DNA from: Massilia forsythiae
GTDB lineage: Bacteria; Pseudomonadota; Gammaproteobacteria; Burkholderiales; Burkholderiaceae_D
Assembly: GCF_012849555.1 (NCBI RefSeq)
Contig: NZ_CP051685.1
Coordinates: forward strand, 2,852,001-2,916,000
Reading direction: 5' to 3'
DNA: 64,000 nt
Positions 17,875 to 26,885 of the stretch are shown piece by piece (position 1 is the first letter of the stretch; every line of letters starts with the position of its first letter). Both the position numbers and the translations under genes were made by a program. The notes under the pieces are model-generated. The model was not told the DNA's origin, did no database searches, and saw only the letters and a list, made by a program, of their open reading frames with translations.

Positions 17875-20130
17875 TCAGCTGGCGTAGTGCGCAGCCTCCT
17901 GCTTCTCCGGCATGGACGGAATGCCGGTTTCGCGCTCGTGCAGGTAGCGCACCAGCGCATCCTCGAATGCCGGCAGGATCAGGCCGCGTTCGCTGCCGAG
18001 CGCACTCTGGGCAGGGCGCGCCGCCGCCAATTCCAGGTCGGCGCCGCGGCGCTCTTCCAGGCCGGCCGGGTCGACGCCGGCAATGCCGCAGGCGCGGCGC
18101 GCCAGTTCCGCCCAGCTCATGGCGGCGCCGTTGCTGAGGTGCCAGATGCCGGATTCGCGGTCGATCAGCAGGTCCAGGCAGGCGTCGACCAGGTCCGGCA
18201 CGTAGGTCGGCGACACCACCTGGTCGGCGCAGGCGGTGAACGGGCGGCCGGCGGCCAGCGCATCCAGCGCTTGCGTGACGAAATTGTGTTCGTCCCAAGG
18301 CCCGAAGAAGGCGCTGGTGCGGATCACCAGCGCCTGCGGATCGGCATCCAGCACGCGCCGCTCGGCTTCGGCCTTGCTGCGGCCGTAGGCGCCCAGCGGC
18401 GCCACGCGGTCGGATTCCACGTAAGGACGGGCCAGGCTGCCATCGAACACCAGATCGCTGGAAAAGGTCATGAAACGCAGGCCGTGGCGGATCGCCGCCA
18501 GCGCCAGCACGGTCGGGCCGTGCGTGTTCTCGCGCATGCAGCGCCCGGCATCGCTTTCCGCCTCGTCCACGCGCACGTAGCCGCCGGCGTTGACGATCGC
18601 CCACGGCTTGTAGCGCACGATCGCCGCCTCCACCGAGGCCGGGTCGGCGATGTCCATTTCCTGGCGCGTCAGCACGTGGCAGGCCAGGTTGCGGCGCTTG
18701 CAGATGCGCGCGAAGGCGTGCCCCAGCGTGCCGGTGGCGCCGGCGACCAGGATCGGCTGCGGCAGGGTGGAGCGGAACGCGCCGCGCTCGCCGATGTCCG
18801 CCACCGCCGTGCTGGTCGCCACCGGTTTCGCGAGGAAGCGCCCCGGCCGGCGCCACCAGCCCTGGCCCTGCAGCACCGGGTGCGAGAGCGGGCGGCCGCT
18901 GGCCAGTTCGCGCATCATCGCCGCCAGCGCGGTCGGGCGCGGGCGCGGGCCGCGCACGTCGAACGGACCGGGTTCGTAATAGCCGCGGCATTCGGTGACC
19001 AGGCAATTCCAGTCGTACGAGCCGAGCAGCGCCCACACGGTGACGGCGCGGATGTCGGCCCCGTTCTGCTGCACCTTTTTCGCCGCGTTCCAGATTTCCA
19101 GCAGCCAGCGCAGTTGGTCTTCGCGGTTGGCGTCGATATGGGCCTCGGTCACCGCGATCGGCAAGCCATAGCGGTCCCAGGTCTCCTGCAGCAGCGGTGC
19201 GATACCGGGCGTCGGCGTGGCCAGCACGCGCGGGGTTTCCATGTCGGCGTGGGCAATGCCGCGGTACTGCGTGCGGTGGCTTTCCGGATAGCGTTCGACG
19301 CGGTGATCCAGCCAGCGCTCGCTGGTGATGTAGTAGTTCACGCCGACGATGTCGGGCGGGCAAGGGTTGGCCTTGAACCACAGCAGTTCCTCGGCCGAGG
19401 CGCCGGATTCCAGCAGGTAGCCCCATAGTGCGTGCTCCTCGTCGATCTTGCCGCACAACATGTCCCAGCCGAGCCAGCGCCGCTCGTTGAAGAAATCCAT
19501 GATCCCGGCCATCTCGCGCGTGCCGTAGGTGCGCGACAGGTCGTCGGTCTGCACCAGCTTGGCGGCCGGATTCACGGCGCGGATCGCCTGCATCGACAGC
19601 ACCACCGCCTTGCACTGGATGACCAGCGCGCGCACGAACAGTTCCTCGCTGTTGCCGTGCGGGTACCACACGCCGTTCAGGCCGGAAAAGCGCGCGGTGG
19701 TGCAAGGTTCGTTGACCGGCGTCCAGTACTCGACCCAGGGGTAGCGCCGCGCCACCGCGCCGGCATATTCGGCCAGCATGGCGGGAAAGGCCGGATCGAC
19801 CAGGCTGGTGTGGCGCGGGCCGCTGCCGTGGTGCACCAGGCCGACGATCGGCGTTACGCCCAGTTGCTGCAGCACCGGCAGGCGCTCGTCCGGCCACGAC
19901 CAGTCGGCCGCGTCGATGCCGTCGGGGGCGGTGCGCTCCCACAGCACGGGATAGCGGATGGCGCGGATGCCGAGTGACGCGAAACGCTCCAGGTCCTGCA
20001 CCCGTTCGGCATGGCCATTGCGTTCCATCTGGGAAAAATAATTGTCGCGTACGCGATTGACGGTGCATTCGAGACCGCCCCACAGTTGAAACGAAGGACT
20101 TGCCGGACGGAGAGAATTGTTGAGATTCAT
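17875..20130 (-). CDS. Fusion: GH1-like glycoside hydrolase + RmlD/dTDP-4-dehydrorhamnose reductase domain
   Basis: A 751-aa two-domain protein. Residues ~12-410 resemble family 1 glycosyl hydrolases: a TIM-barrel-like order with the acid/base motif TPVNEP (Glu141) and a nucleophile-like VTEAH (Glu329) where GH1 enzymes usually have ITENG. Residues ~458-735 form an SDR of the RmlD type: NAD(P) motif VAGATGTLG (462-470), SSD..FDG, and the catalytic YxxxK as Y582-GRS-K586. There is no signal peptide, so it is cytoplasmic. The pairing suggests a sugar-nucleotide reductase combined with a glycosidase or glycan-sensing domain in surface sugar metabolism. That role is inference; neither substrate is known. 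Confidence 0.82.
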   Translation of the reverse strand: MNLNNSLRPASPSFQLWGGLECTVNRVRDNYFSQMERNGHAERVQDLERFASLGIRAIRYPVLWERTAPDGIDAADWSWPDERLPVLQQLGVTPIVGLVHHGSGPRHTSLVDPAFPAMLAEYAGAVARRYPWVEYWTPVNEPCTTARFSGLNGVWYPHGNSEELFVRALVIQCKAVVLSMQAIRAVNPAAKLVQTDDLSRTYGTREMAGIMDFFNERRWLGWDMLCGKIDEEHALWGYLLESGASAEELLWFKANPCPPDIVGVNYYITSERWLDHRVERYPESHRTQYRGIAHADMETPRVLATPTPGIAPLLQETWDRYGLPIAVTEAHIDANREDQLRWLLEIWNAAKKVQQNGADIRAVTVWALLGSYDWNCLVTECRGYYEPGPFDVRGPRPRPTALAAMMRELASGRPLSHPVLQGQGWWRRPGRFLAKPVATSTAVADIGERGAFRSTLPQPILVAGATGTLGHAFARICKRRNLACHVLTRQEMDIADPASVEAAIVRYKPWAIVNAGGYVRVDEAESDAGRCMRENTHGPTVLALAAIRHGLRFMTFSSDLVFDGSLARPYVESDRVAPLGAYGRSKAEAERRVLDADPQALVIRTSAFFGPWDEHNFVTQALDALAAGRPFTACADQVVSPTYVPDLVDACLDLLIDRESGIWHLSNGAAMSWAELARRACGIAGVDPAGLEERRGADLELAAARPAQSALGSERGLILPAFEDALVRYLHERETGIPSMPEKQEAAHYAS

Positions 20131-20326
20131 GTGCGTAACCTGGGGTTGTTGACCAGTTTTCTAGGCTAGACGGCGTATCCCGGTTCTTATGTGAAGTAGC
20201 GTACATAGTGAAGACATTTAGGACAAATCCTACGCAATATCGGAAATCGATAAAGCGCGTCTATCATTGTGGTCGCCGTGGAACGCCTGCGCTACCATTG
20301 TTCAGGGAACGAACCGGGAGGGATCG

Positions 20327-20563
20327 ATGTACATGGTGTATTGGACGCTGGTCGGGGAACAGGGCAGCGCGGCGCACGCGCAGGGCTTCGACACCAGCGA
20401 GATGGTGGCGGCGATGGGGTTCATGGAAGGCTTGCGCAAGCGCCAGCGCGAAGGGGAGGGGATCCGCTTCGTCACCATGTGCTCGGAGCATCCGGACGCG
20501 GTGGGACATCCGGGGGTGGACGTGACGGGGCCGGATTACAACTGGAAGAAGCGGCGGCGCTGA
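20327..20563 (+). CDS. Small conserved-looking hypothetical protein
   Basis: A 78-aa protein starting MYMVYWTLV and ending in a basic KKRRR-type tail. The ATG at 20327 has GGGAGGG at 20315-20321 as a strong ribosome site. There is no signal peptide, membrane helix or known motif. It contains a helical stretch (EMVAAMGFMEGLRKRQREGEG). The reading frame is open further upstream, but without a good start site. Function not recognised. It is divergent from the GH1-RmlD gene. Confidence 0.65.
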   Translation: MYMVYWTLVGEQGSAAHAQGFDTSEMVAAMGFMEGLRKRQREGEGIRFVTMCSEHPDAVGHPGVDVTGPDYNWKKRRR

Positions 20564-20586
20564 GGCGAGCGCCCGGCCAATACCTC

Positions 20587-20730
20587 GTCGTTCCCGCGAA
20601 GGCGGGGACCCATACTCAGCAACCAAATCCAGTGCGGTAGCACCACCCAGGCGCTTCAAATACGCATTTTGGCCACCCGGCATGGGGTGAAAACTGCCGG
20701 TGGCATTCTTCACCGTGCGCGGGGACGACG
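20587..20730. repeat. REPIN-like element, copy 1 (second arm degenerate)
   Basis: The first arm GTCGTTCCCGCGAAGGCGGGGACCCAT (20587-20613, longer than 20 only as a unit) is a hairpin. A decayed inverted second arm ending GCGCGGGGACGACG is at 20717-20730. Between them GCCACCCGGCA/TGCCGGTGGC (20672-20704) forms another stem. It lies between convergent genes. Confidence 0.7.
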
Positions 20731-20742
20731 GCGTGCCGCTAC

Positions 20743-22398
20743 CTACGACGCCTGCGCCAGCGCCTTGAGCGCGTGCTTCAGCACCTTGCCGCTGGGCGCG
20801 GCCGGCAGGGCATCCATGACCACGATGCGGCTCGGGCGCTTGTACGGCGCCAGGCGCGCCGCGCACCAGGCCCGCAGCGCATTGGCCAGATCGTCGGCCA
20901 GGTCGGCGGCCAGGCCGGCCGCCGGCAGCGCGTGGCGCGCATCCGGCTGCACGAAGGCGATCACTTCCTCGTTGCCGCCGGCGATGGCGCGGCCGACCAC
21001 CGCCGATTGCGTCACCGCCGGGTGCGCATTCAGCACGGTTTCCACTTCCAGCGGAAACACCTTGAAGCCGGAGCGGATGATCATTTCCCTGGTCCGTCCG
21101 ACGATGAACAGGGCGCCGTCCGCGTCGCAGCGCGCCATGTCGCCGGTGTTGAGCCAGCCGTCCGGCTGCACGCCCGCCGTCGCGTGCATGCCATCGTCCG
21201 GCGCCGGCATGCGGTAGTAACCCAGCATCACGTTCGGCCCGCGCACCCACAATTCCCCGGTTTCTCCTGAGGGCAAGGGCGTGCCGTCGTGCGCCGCAAT
21301 GCGCACCTCGACGCCGGGGATCGGCAGGCCGACCGAGGTGTCGGCGCGCGGCGCGTCCAGGCGCGTCTGGCTGACCGTGGGCGCGGCTTCGCTCAGGCCG
21401 TAGCCGTTGTGCAGCGGCACGCCCAGCAGCGCTTCCACGTCGCGCTTGAGCGCCGGATCGAGCGGCGCGCCGCCGGCATAGGCGAAGCGCAGAGCCGGTG
21501 CGATGTCCCTGCCGGCCGCGCTCCCGCCCGGTTCCCGCAATTCCAGCAGGCGCGCATACATGGCCGGCACCCCCTGCACGATGGTGAGACCGTCGTCGCG
21601 CAGCGCCGCCAGCATCGCCTGCGGTGTGAAGCGTGGCGCCAGGTGCAGGCAGGCGCCGGCGTGCAAGGTGCCCAGCATCATCGAGGTCAGGCCGTACACG
21701 TGCGACACCGGCAATGCGCCCCAGGCGCGATCCTGCGGCGTCAAGCCGCGCAGGCGGCTGGACACGGCCGCCACGAACAGCAGGTTGCGGTGGCTGAGCA
21801 TCACGCCCTTCGGCCGGCCGGTGGTGCCGGTGGTGTACACCAGCGCCGCGATGCGCCGTGCCGGGTCGGGGTCCAGGGCTTCCGGGGCGCAGGCATGGTC
21901 GGTCGGACCGACGAGCAGGCCGCCCGGCGCGCCCGCCGGCGCATCCATCCCGGCATCGACGGCGCCGTCGCGCGCGCCATGCGCCGCCGCTTCCGGCGAG
22001 ACCGCCGCCGTGTACAGCGCCAGGCGCGCGCCGCAATGGCTGCGGATGGCGTCGAGTTCGGGCGCCGACAGGCGCGCGTTGACGTTGACGATCCAGGCAT
22101 CCAGCGTGGCGGCGGCGAACAGCAGCGCCACCTGCTCGATGCAGTTCTCGCTCACCAGCAGCACGCGGTCGCCGGCGCGCACGCCGCGCGCGCGCAGCAG
22201 GTCGGCATAGCGGTCGATGGCCGTCACCAGGCCGGCATAGCCGAGCGTCCGGCCGTCCTGGCGCAGCGCCGGCGCGTCGGGCGCGCGCGCGGCCGCCCGG
22301 CGCGGAATGGCGTCGATGCGCGCGGGCAGCGCCGCCAGCAGGGCGGCGGCGTCGATGGCGCCGTCGGCGGACGGCAAATGCGGGGTGGCGTGAATCAT
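20743..22398 (-). CDS. Class I adenylate-forming enzyme (acyl-CoA synthetase/AMP-ligase)
   Basis: A 551-aa AMP-binding enzyme. The P-loop-like A3 motif YTTGTTGRPKGVMLSH lies near residue 190. A5-like GYGLSEAAPTVSQT and A7-like GWLNTGDMARCDADGALFIVGR follow, with the C-terminal catalytic Lys in PSGKVLKHALKAL. It activates a carboxylic acid with ATP and probably forms a CoA thioester. The acid (fatty, aromatic or other) is not evident. It stands alone between two hairpin-rich gaps, with no partner gene. Confidence 0.88.
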   Translation of the reverse strand: MIHATPHLPSADGAIDAAALLAALPARIDAIPRRAAARAPDAPALRQDGRTLGYAGLVTAIDRYADLLRARGVRAGDRVLLVSENCIEQVALLFAAATLDAWIVNVNARLSAPELDAIRSHCGARLALYTAAVSPEAAAHGARDGAVDAGMDAPAGAPGGLLVGPTDHACAPEALDPDPARRIAALVYTTGTTGRPKGVMLSHRNLLFVAAVSSRLRGLTPQDRAWGALPVSHVYGLTSMMLGTLHAGACLHLAPRFTPQAMLAALRDDGLTIVQGVPAMYARLLELREPGGSAAGRDIAPALRFAYAGGAPLDPALKRDVEALLGVPLHNGYGLSEAAPTVSQTRLDAPRADTSVGLPIPGVEVRIAAHDGTPLPSGETGELWVRGPNVMLGYYRMPAPDDGMHATAGVQPDGWLNTGDMARCDADGALFIVGRTREMIIRSGFKVFPLEVETVLNAHPAVTQSAVVGRAIAGGNEEVIAFVQPDARHALPAAGLAADLADDLANALRAWCAARLAPYKRPSRIVVMDALPAAPSGKVLKHALKALAQAS

Positions 22399-22496
22399 GG
22401 GCGATGTCCTCCTCGTTGCGGCGAGGCGACATGATACGCCGTCAAAACGAAAGGCCGCCCGCGGCGGCCTCGATGTTGCGACGATGGCATGCTTAT

Positions 22497-22614
22497 GGGC
22501 ACTTTGAAAACCGTCGCGAGCGGCAGCAGTTTCGGCTGAGAAGCGCAGCCGTACAGGCGTACGGCGAGCATCGCAAGCTGAAAATGCAACGCGCAGCAGG
22601 TTTTCGAAGTGCCC
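22497..22614. repeat. 118-bp nested inverted-repeat element directly after the GT9 stop codon
   Basis: The outer arms GGGCACTTTGAAAACC (22497-22512) and GGTTTTCGAAGTGCCC (22599-22614) pair with one mismatch. A central perfect hairpin GCCGTAC-AGGC-GTACGGC spans 22548-22565. Between them AGCTGAAAA and TTTCGGCT pair again. Read on the minus strand it begins right after the TAA of the GT9 gene. It may be an elaborate terminator or 3' UTR structure, or a dispersed element. Confidence 0.75.
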
Positions 22615-23718
22615 TTATGCCAGCGCGTGCATCACCGCTTGCACCGGGATCGCCTTGACCCAGTCGCGGCGCTGGTGCGCCGTGACGACGGTGCTGTTGG
22701 CCTTGTCGACCGGCGCCCATTCCGGCGTCTTCTGGCGCATCAGCGCCACCACCGGCACGCCCACGGCGTTGGCCAGGTGCATCACGGCGGTTTCGACCGA
22801 GACGATCAGGTCGCACTGGGCCAGCATCGCCGGCAGCTGGAAGAAGTTCTCGTTGGCGCTGAACAGCTCGGTGCGGTCGAGCTTGCGCTGCGCCAGCATG
22901 GTGCGGACGTTGTTGACTTCCTGCGGCACCGCGTTGACGATGAAACAGGCGTCGCGCCATTCCGGCTGGGCGCGCATGGTGGTGATCAGCTCGGCCACGC
23001 GCTCGACCGGCCAGCAGCGCTTGCGGGTCTTGGCGAACGGGTTGATGAACACCAGCTTGCCCTTGCGCGCATCGAACCCCCACTCGGCCAGGCGCGCCCT
23101 GGCGCCCTCGACGAAGCGTTCGGGAATGTGGACGAAGGGAATGCGCTGCGCCGGCGGGATGTCGACCCCGGCCAGGCGGCGGAACCAGTCGGCGTGCACG
23201 TCGCTGATGTGCGGGGCGCTGCTGCGGTCGGCCACGTCCGGATCGAGGCTGGCGTCGAGCTTGCGGTAGGTGAAATAGTGGTGCAAATCGGACAGGCCGA
23301 GCGGCTTCTTCAGGCCGACCACGAAGCCGCCCGGACTGATGTCGCGCGCCAGGTCGGCATAGAAATGCGGACGCAGCGTGCCCAGCGAGACCACGATCGG
23401 ATAGCGCTCGCGCCGGGCTTCCTTGATCGAGGCCTGGAACAGCGCCGGCGAGTAATTCTGGTCGTACACCTTGGCGATGAAGCCGCAGGCGGCCAGCCAG
23501 TCGTACAGCACGTTCTTCTTGAGGTGCGGCCATTGCGACGCATCGCTGGTGCGCCGCACCTCGTCGACCCACAGGTGCAGTTGCAGGTGCGGGTACGCCC
23601 GGGCGAATGCCTGGAAGCAGTTCTGCAGGTACGTGTAATCGCCCAGCGCCAGGTGGGCGATGAACAGGATCTTGTCCGACTTCTTCAGCAGGTCGGCAGG
23701 GATGAGCGGTAAATTCAT
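22615..23718 (-). CDS. Glycosyltransferase family 9 protein (heptosyltransferase-like)
   Basis: A 367-aa GT9-like protein. N-terminal ILFIAHLALGDYTYLQNCF resembles the heptosyltransferase entry motif, and the C-terminal block MLAQCDLIVSVETAVMHLAN followed by VGVPVVALMRQKTPEWAP is the donor-binding part. The middle has LVFINPFAKTRKRCWP. It probably adds a heptose or similar sugar to an LPS core or another glycan. It is transcribed alone, ~300 nt downstream of rng on the same strand. No signal peptide. Confidence 0.85.
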   Translation of the reverse strand: MNLPLIPADLLKKSDKILFIAHLALGDYTYLQNCFQAFARAYPHLQLHLWVDEVRRTSDASQWPHLKKNVLYDWLAACGFIAKVYDQNYSPALFQASIKEARRERYPIVVSLGTLRPHFYADLARDISPGGFVVGLKKPLGLSDLHHYFTYRKLDASLDPDVADRSSAPHISDVHADWFRRLAGVDIPPAQRIPFVHIPERFVEGARARLAEWGFDARKGKLVFINPFAKTRKRCWPVERVAELITTMRAQPEWRDACFIVNAVPQEVNNVRTMLAQRKLDRTELFSANENFFQLPAMLAQCDLIVSVETAVMHLANAVGVPVVALMRQKTPEWAPVDKANSTVVTAHQRRDWVKAIPVQAVMHALA

Positions 23719-24024
23719 TGTCTCTTACAGAGGGTCGCTGCCGGTATCGGGATACCGATGCCGCCAGTGGTCGCTTCAGGTGGGTGCCGCAGCCGCGGCG
23801 CCTTGAAAGCTTCGATACGGCGCCGCTCCTGTCGAGTAGACAAGTGATCGGCCATATCACGACTTTTCTTTTTTTTTTCAAAAAATTTGTCACAAATTGT
23901 AGTCCAAACCAGGCGCGGACGTTACTGGCGACCTCATTTTTAGGTGTGATGTCCTGCGCGAGCAACATAATTGAACAATATGACTAGGTCCGTGCGTCCC
24001 CGGTGCCGATCCGGCACGACGGGA
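23719..24024. other. Intergenic region between rng and the GT9 gene, with AT-rich tract and palindrome
   Basis: There is no convincing gene here. A striking low-GC stretch (about 23860-23960) with runs of T and A contrasts with the GC-rich surroundings. It includes the perfect 15-nt palindrome AATTTGTCACAAATT (23884-23898). Its position upstream of the GT9 gene suggests promoter and operator sequence. GTGCCG-ATC-CGGCAC (about 24002-24016) just past the rng stop is a possible weak terminator stem. Confidence 0.5.
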
Positions 24025-25497
24025 TTACATCAGGATGACGTCGTACTGCTCCTGGTGATAACCCTTTTCCACCTGCAGCGAAATCTTCTTGCCGATGAAG
24101 TCGCCCAGCATCGCCAGGTGCTGCGATTCTTCTTCCAGGAACAGGTCGACCACTTCCTGCGAGGCCAGGATGCGGAATTCGCGCGGGTTGAACTGCTTTG
24201 CTTCGCGCAGCAGTTCGCGCAGGATTTCGTAGCAGATGGTGCGCGAGGTTTTTACTTGCCCCTTGCCGGAACAGGCGGGGCAGGGCTCGCACAGGATGTG
24301 GGCCAGCGATTCGCGCGTGCGCTTCCTGGTCATTTCCACCAGCCCCAGCGCCGAGAAACCGCTCACCGACACCTTGGTGCGGTCGCGCGACAGGGTCTTC
24401 TTGAGCTCCGCCAGCACGGCGTTGCGGTGCTCGTTGTTCTCCATGTCGATGAAGTCGAGGATGATGATCCCGCCCAGGTTGCGCAGGCGCAGCTGGCGCG
24501 CGATGGCGTGCGCGGCTTCCAGGTTGGTCTTGAAAATGGTATCGGCGAAGTTGCGCCCGCCGACGAAGCCGCCGGTATTCACGTCGATGGTGGTCATCGC
24601 CTCGGTCTGGTCGACGATCAGGTAGCCGCCGGACTTCAGGTCGACGCGCCGGCCCAGTGCGCGCAGGATCTCTTCCTCGACGCCGTACAAATCGAACAGC
24701 GGGCGCTCGCCGGTGTAGTGCTGCAGGCGCGCCAGCACGCTCGGCGTGTACACCTGGGCGAATTCCACCAGCTTGACGTAGTTCTCGCGCGAATCGACCA
24801 GGATCGCCGCGGTCTCGTCGTGCACGAAGTCGCGCAGCACGCGCTGGGCCAGGCTCAGGTCCTGGTACAGCAGGGTGGTGGCGGGGCGGGTGCGCGCGCC
24901 TTGCGTGATCGCGCCCCAGGTCTTGCGCAGGTAATCGATGTCGGCGGCCAGGTCGGCGTCGGACGCGTCCTCGGCCTGGGTGCGCACGATGTAGCCGCCC
25001 TTTTCCTCGGGCGGCAGCAGGCCGTGCAGGCGCGTGCGCAGCGCTTCGCGCTCAAATTCCTTTTCGATCTTTTGCGAGATGCCGATGTGCTTGTCCTGCG
25101 GCAGGTACACCAGCATGCGCCCGGCGATCGAGATCTGCGTGGACAGGCGCGCGCCCTTGGTGCCGATCGGGTCCTTGATCACCTGCACCGTCAGCACCTG
25201 GCCGTCGAACAGGATCTTCTCGATCGGCGTCGGCGGCGCGCTCGGGTTGCCGTTGTTGTCGTGCGGACGCGCTTCCCAGATGTCGGCCACGTGCAGAAAG
25301 GCGGCGCGTTCCAGGCCGATGTCGATGAAGGCCGACTGCATGCCCGGCAGCACCCGCACCACCTTGCCCGAATAGACGTTGCCGGCCAGGCCGCGCGTGA
25401 GGGTTCGTTCGATGTGCAGTTCCTGCACGGCACCCTGTACCACCAGCGCGACCCGCGTTTCCTGTGGGGTGATATTGATCAGGATGTCTTCAGTCAT
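24025..25497 (-). CDS. rng: Ribonuclease G
   Basis: A 490-aa RNase E/G-family endoribonuclease that matures 16S rRNA 5' ends and turns over mRNA. An S1 domain lies near residues 35-120 (GNVYSGKVVRVLPGMQSAFIDIG). The catalytic core has TTIDVNTGGFVGGRNF and IIILDFIDMENNEHR (metal-binding Asp residues), and the Zn-link is CPAC within CEPCPACSGKGQVK. The C-terminal scaffold of RNase E is absent, so it is RNase G. The ORF is open to 25548, but MTEDILINITP at 25497 matches the family start. It is last in the hemF-nadD-rsfS-rlmH-maf-rng run. Confidence 0.96.
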   Translation of the reverse strand: MTEDILINITPQETRVALVVQGAVQELHIERTLTRGLAGNVYSGKVVRVLPGMQSAFIDIGLERAAFLHVADIWEARPHDNNGNPSAPPTPIEKILFDGQVLTVQVIKDPIGTKGARLSTQISIAGRMLVYLPQDKHIGISQKIEKEFEREALRTRLHGLLPPEEKGGYIVRTQAEDASDADLAADIDYLRKTWGAITQGARTRPATTLLYQDLSLAQRVLRDFVHDETAAILVDSRENYVKLVEFAQVYTPSVLARLQHYTGERPLFDLYGVEEEILRALGRRVDLKSGGYLIVDQTEAMTTIDVNTGGFVGGRNFADTIFKTNLEAAHAIARQLRLRNLGGIIILDFIDMENNEHRNAVLAELKKTLSRDRTKVSVSGFSALGLVEMTRKRTRESLAHILCEPCPACSGKGQVKTSRTICYEILRELLREAKQFNPREFRILASQEVVDLFLEEESQHLAMLGDFIGKKISLQVEKGYHQEQYDVILM

Positions 25498-25552
25498 GGG
25501 CCGGGTCGTGCGGTTATTGTTCAGGGTGACATCATACACGTTGGACACGTGC

Positions 25553-26173
25553 CTAAAGTACCGTAATGCCCGCCTTCTTCAACAAGTGCGCCGTCTCGAA
25601 TACCGGCAAGCCCATGATGCCGGAATGGCTGCCCTCGATATGCTCGATGAACAGCGCCGCCAGTCCCTGGATGCCGTAGCCGCCCGCCTTGTCGTAGGGT
25701 TCGGCAGTGGCGCAGTAGGCGCGCATGGCGTCGCCGTCCAGCCGGGCGAAGCGCACGTCGGACACCTGCGTCACCTGCTCGGCAACATCGGTGTAGTGCA
25801 GCGCCACCGAGGTCAGCACCTGGTGCGTGCGGCCGGACAAACGTTCCAGCATCGCCATCGCCTCGTCGCGGCCGGCCGGCTTGCCGAGGATCTGGCCGTC
25901 GATGGTGACGGTGGTGTCGGCCGACAGCACCGGCCGCAGCGGCATGCGGCGCAGGTGCAGCACGTTCCAGGCGAACGCGCCTTTTTCGCGCGCCACCCGC
26001 GCCACGTAGTCCGCCGCCGCTTCGCCCACGTGCACCTCTTCGCCGACGTCGACGCCGCGGCGCGGGTCGGCGCGCAGGCTGAGAAGGTCGAACTCGATGC
26101 CGACCTGGCGCAGCAGTTCGCGCCGGCGCGGGCTTTTCGAGGCGAGGTAGATCCGGTTGTCGTTCGGTTTCAT
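25553..26173 (-). CDS. maf: Maf-like nucleoside triphosphate pyrophosphatase
   Basis: A 206-aa Maf/YhdE-family protein that hydrolyses non-canonical or excess NTPs (dTTP/UTP type) to monophosphates. The signature IYLASKSPRRRELLRQVGI lies at residues ~8-26, VLSADTTVTIDGQILGKP carries the catalytic Asp, and QGLAALFIEHIEGSHSGIMGLP is at the C-terminal end. Start at ATG 26173. The stop is 55 nt from the rng start, and 10 nt separate it from rlmH, so it is part of the same operon. Confidence 0.94.
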   Translation of the reverse strand: MKPNDNRIYLASKSPRRRELLRQVGIEFDLLSLRADPRRGVDVGEEVHVGEAAADYVARVAREKGAFAWNVLHLRRMPLRPVLSADTTVTIDGQILGKPAGRDEAMAMLERLSGRTHQVLTSVALHYTDVAEQVTQVSDVRFARLDGDAMRAYCATAEPYDKAGGYGIQGLAALFIEHIEGSHSGIMGLPVFETAHLLKKAGITVL

Positions 26174-26183
26174 CGGCAGGGAT

Positions 26184-26654
26184 TCAGACGCGGTGGTAGG
26201 GGTGGTTCTGGGTGATCGACCAGGCACGATAAAGCTGTTCGGCCAGCATCACGCGCACGATTCCATGGGGCAGGGTCATGCTCGAGATGCGGATCAGGCC
26301 GTCGGCGCGCGCCTTGAGTTCCGGGTCCAGCCCGTCGGCGCCGCCGATCAAGAAGGCGACGTCGCGCCCGTCCTGCTGCCAGGCTTCCAGCTGCGCCGAC
26401 AGGCCGACGCTGGTGAGATCCTTGCCGCGCTCGTCCAGCGCGACGATGCGCACGCCCTTCGGCAGCGCCGCCTCGATGCGCTCGCGTTCCAGCGCCATGG
26501 CGGTGGCCGCGGTCTTGCTGCCGGAACGCTCGACCGGCTTGATTTCCTTGAGGACGAGGCGCAGCTCGGGCGGCATGCGCTTGGCGTATTCGGCAAAGCC
26601 GGTCTCGATCCAGGCCGGCATCTTGTGGCCGACTGCGGCGATGATCAACTGCAT
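26184..26654 (-). CDS. rlmH: 23S rRNA (pseudouridine1915-N3)-methyltransferase RlmH
   Basis: A 156-aa SPOUT methyltransferase acting on pseudouridine 1915 of 23S rRNA. It starts [33 protein letters not shown] is the SAM-binding knot, and [21 protein letters not shown] is the conserved tail, ending HPYHRV. Length is exactly family-like. A REPIN-like repeat lies in the 231-nt gap before it, separating it from rsfS. Confidence 0.97.
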   Translation of the reverse strand: MQLIIAAVGHKMPAWIETGFAEYAKRMPPELRLVLKEIKPVERSGSKTAATAMALERERIEAALPKGVRIVALDERGKDLTSVGLSAQLEAWQQDGRDVAFLIGGADGLDPELKARADGLIRISSMTLPHGIVRVMLAEQLYRAWSITQNHPYHRV

Positions 26655-26726
26655 GGGGTGGGGTGCTGAAAGATCGGGGAAACGGGATGGATTGGCATGC
26701 AGGCGTGCGTGGCAAACCGAAAATCC

Positions 26727-26851
26727 GTCGTCCCCGCGAAGGCGGGGACCCATGCTGCGCCTCGACATTCGTTCTGCCGGATATACCGCGATACTCTTGC
26801 GTACCTCGGCTTTGGACGCTCGGCATGGGTCCCCGCCTGCGCGGGGACGAC
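26727..26851. repeat. REPIN-like element, copy 2 (intact), inside the rsfS-rlmH interval
   Basis: Two 27-nt arms at 26727-26753 and 26825-26851 are near-perfect reverse complements. Each is itself a hairpin (CCCCGC...GCGGGG). A 71-nt unique centre separates them. It is embedded in a leftward operon, so it should be transcribed. Confidence 0.85.
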
Positions 26852-26885
26852 GCATTGGGGGCTGTCGGCCCGGGAAGCAGGCAGC

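Noticed and set aside
26727..26851. CRISPR-like repeat-spacer-repeat
   Set aside because: Only two copies, in opposite orientation, with each copy a hairpin; no cas genes. It fits a REPIN-like pair.
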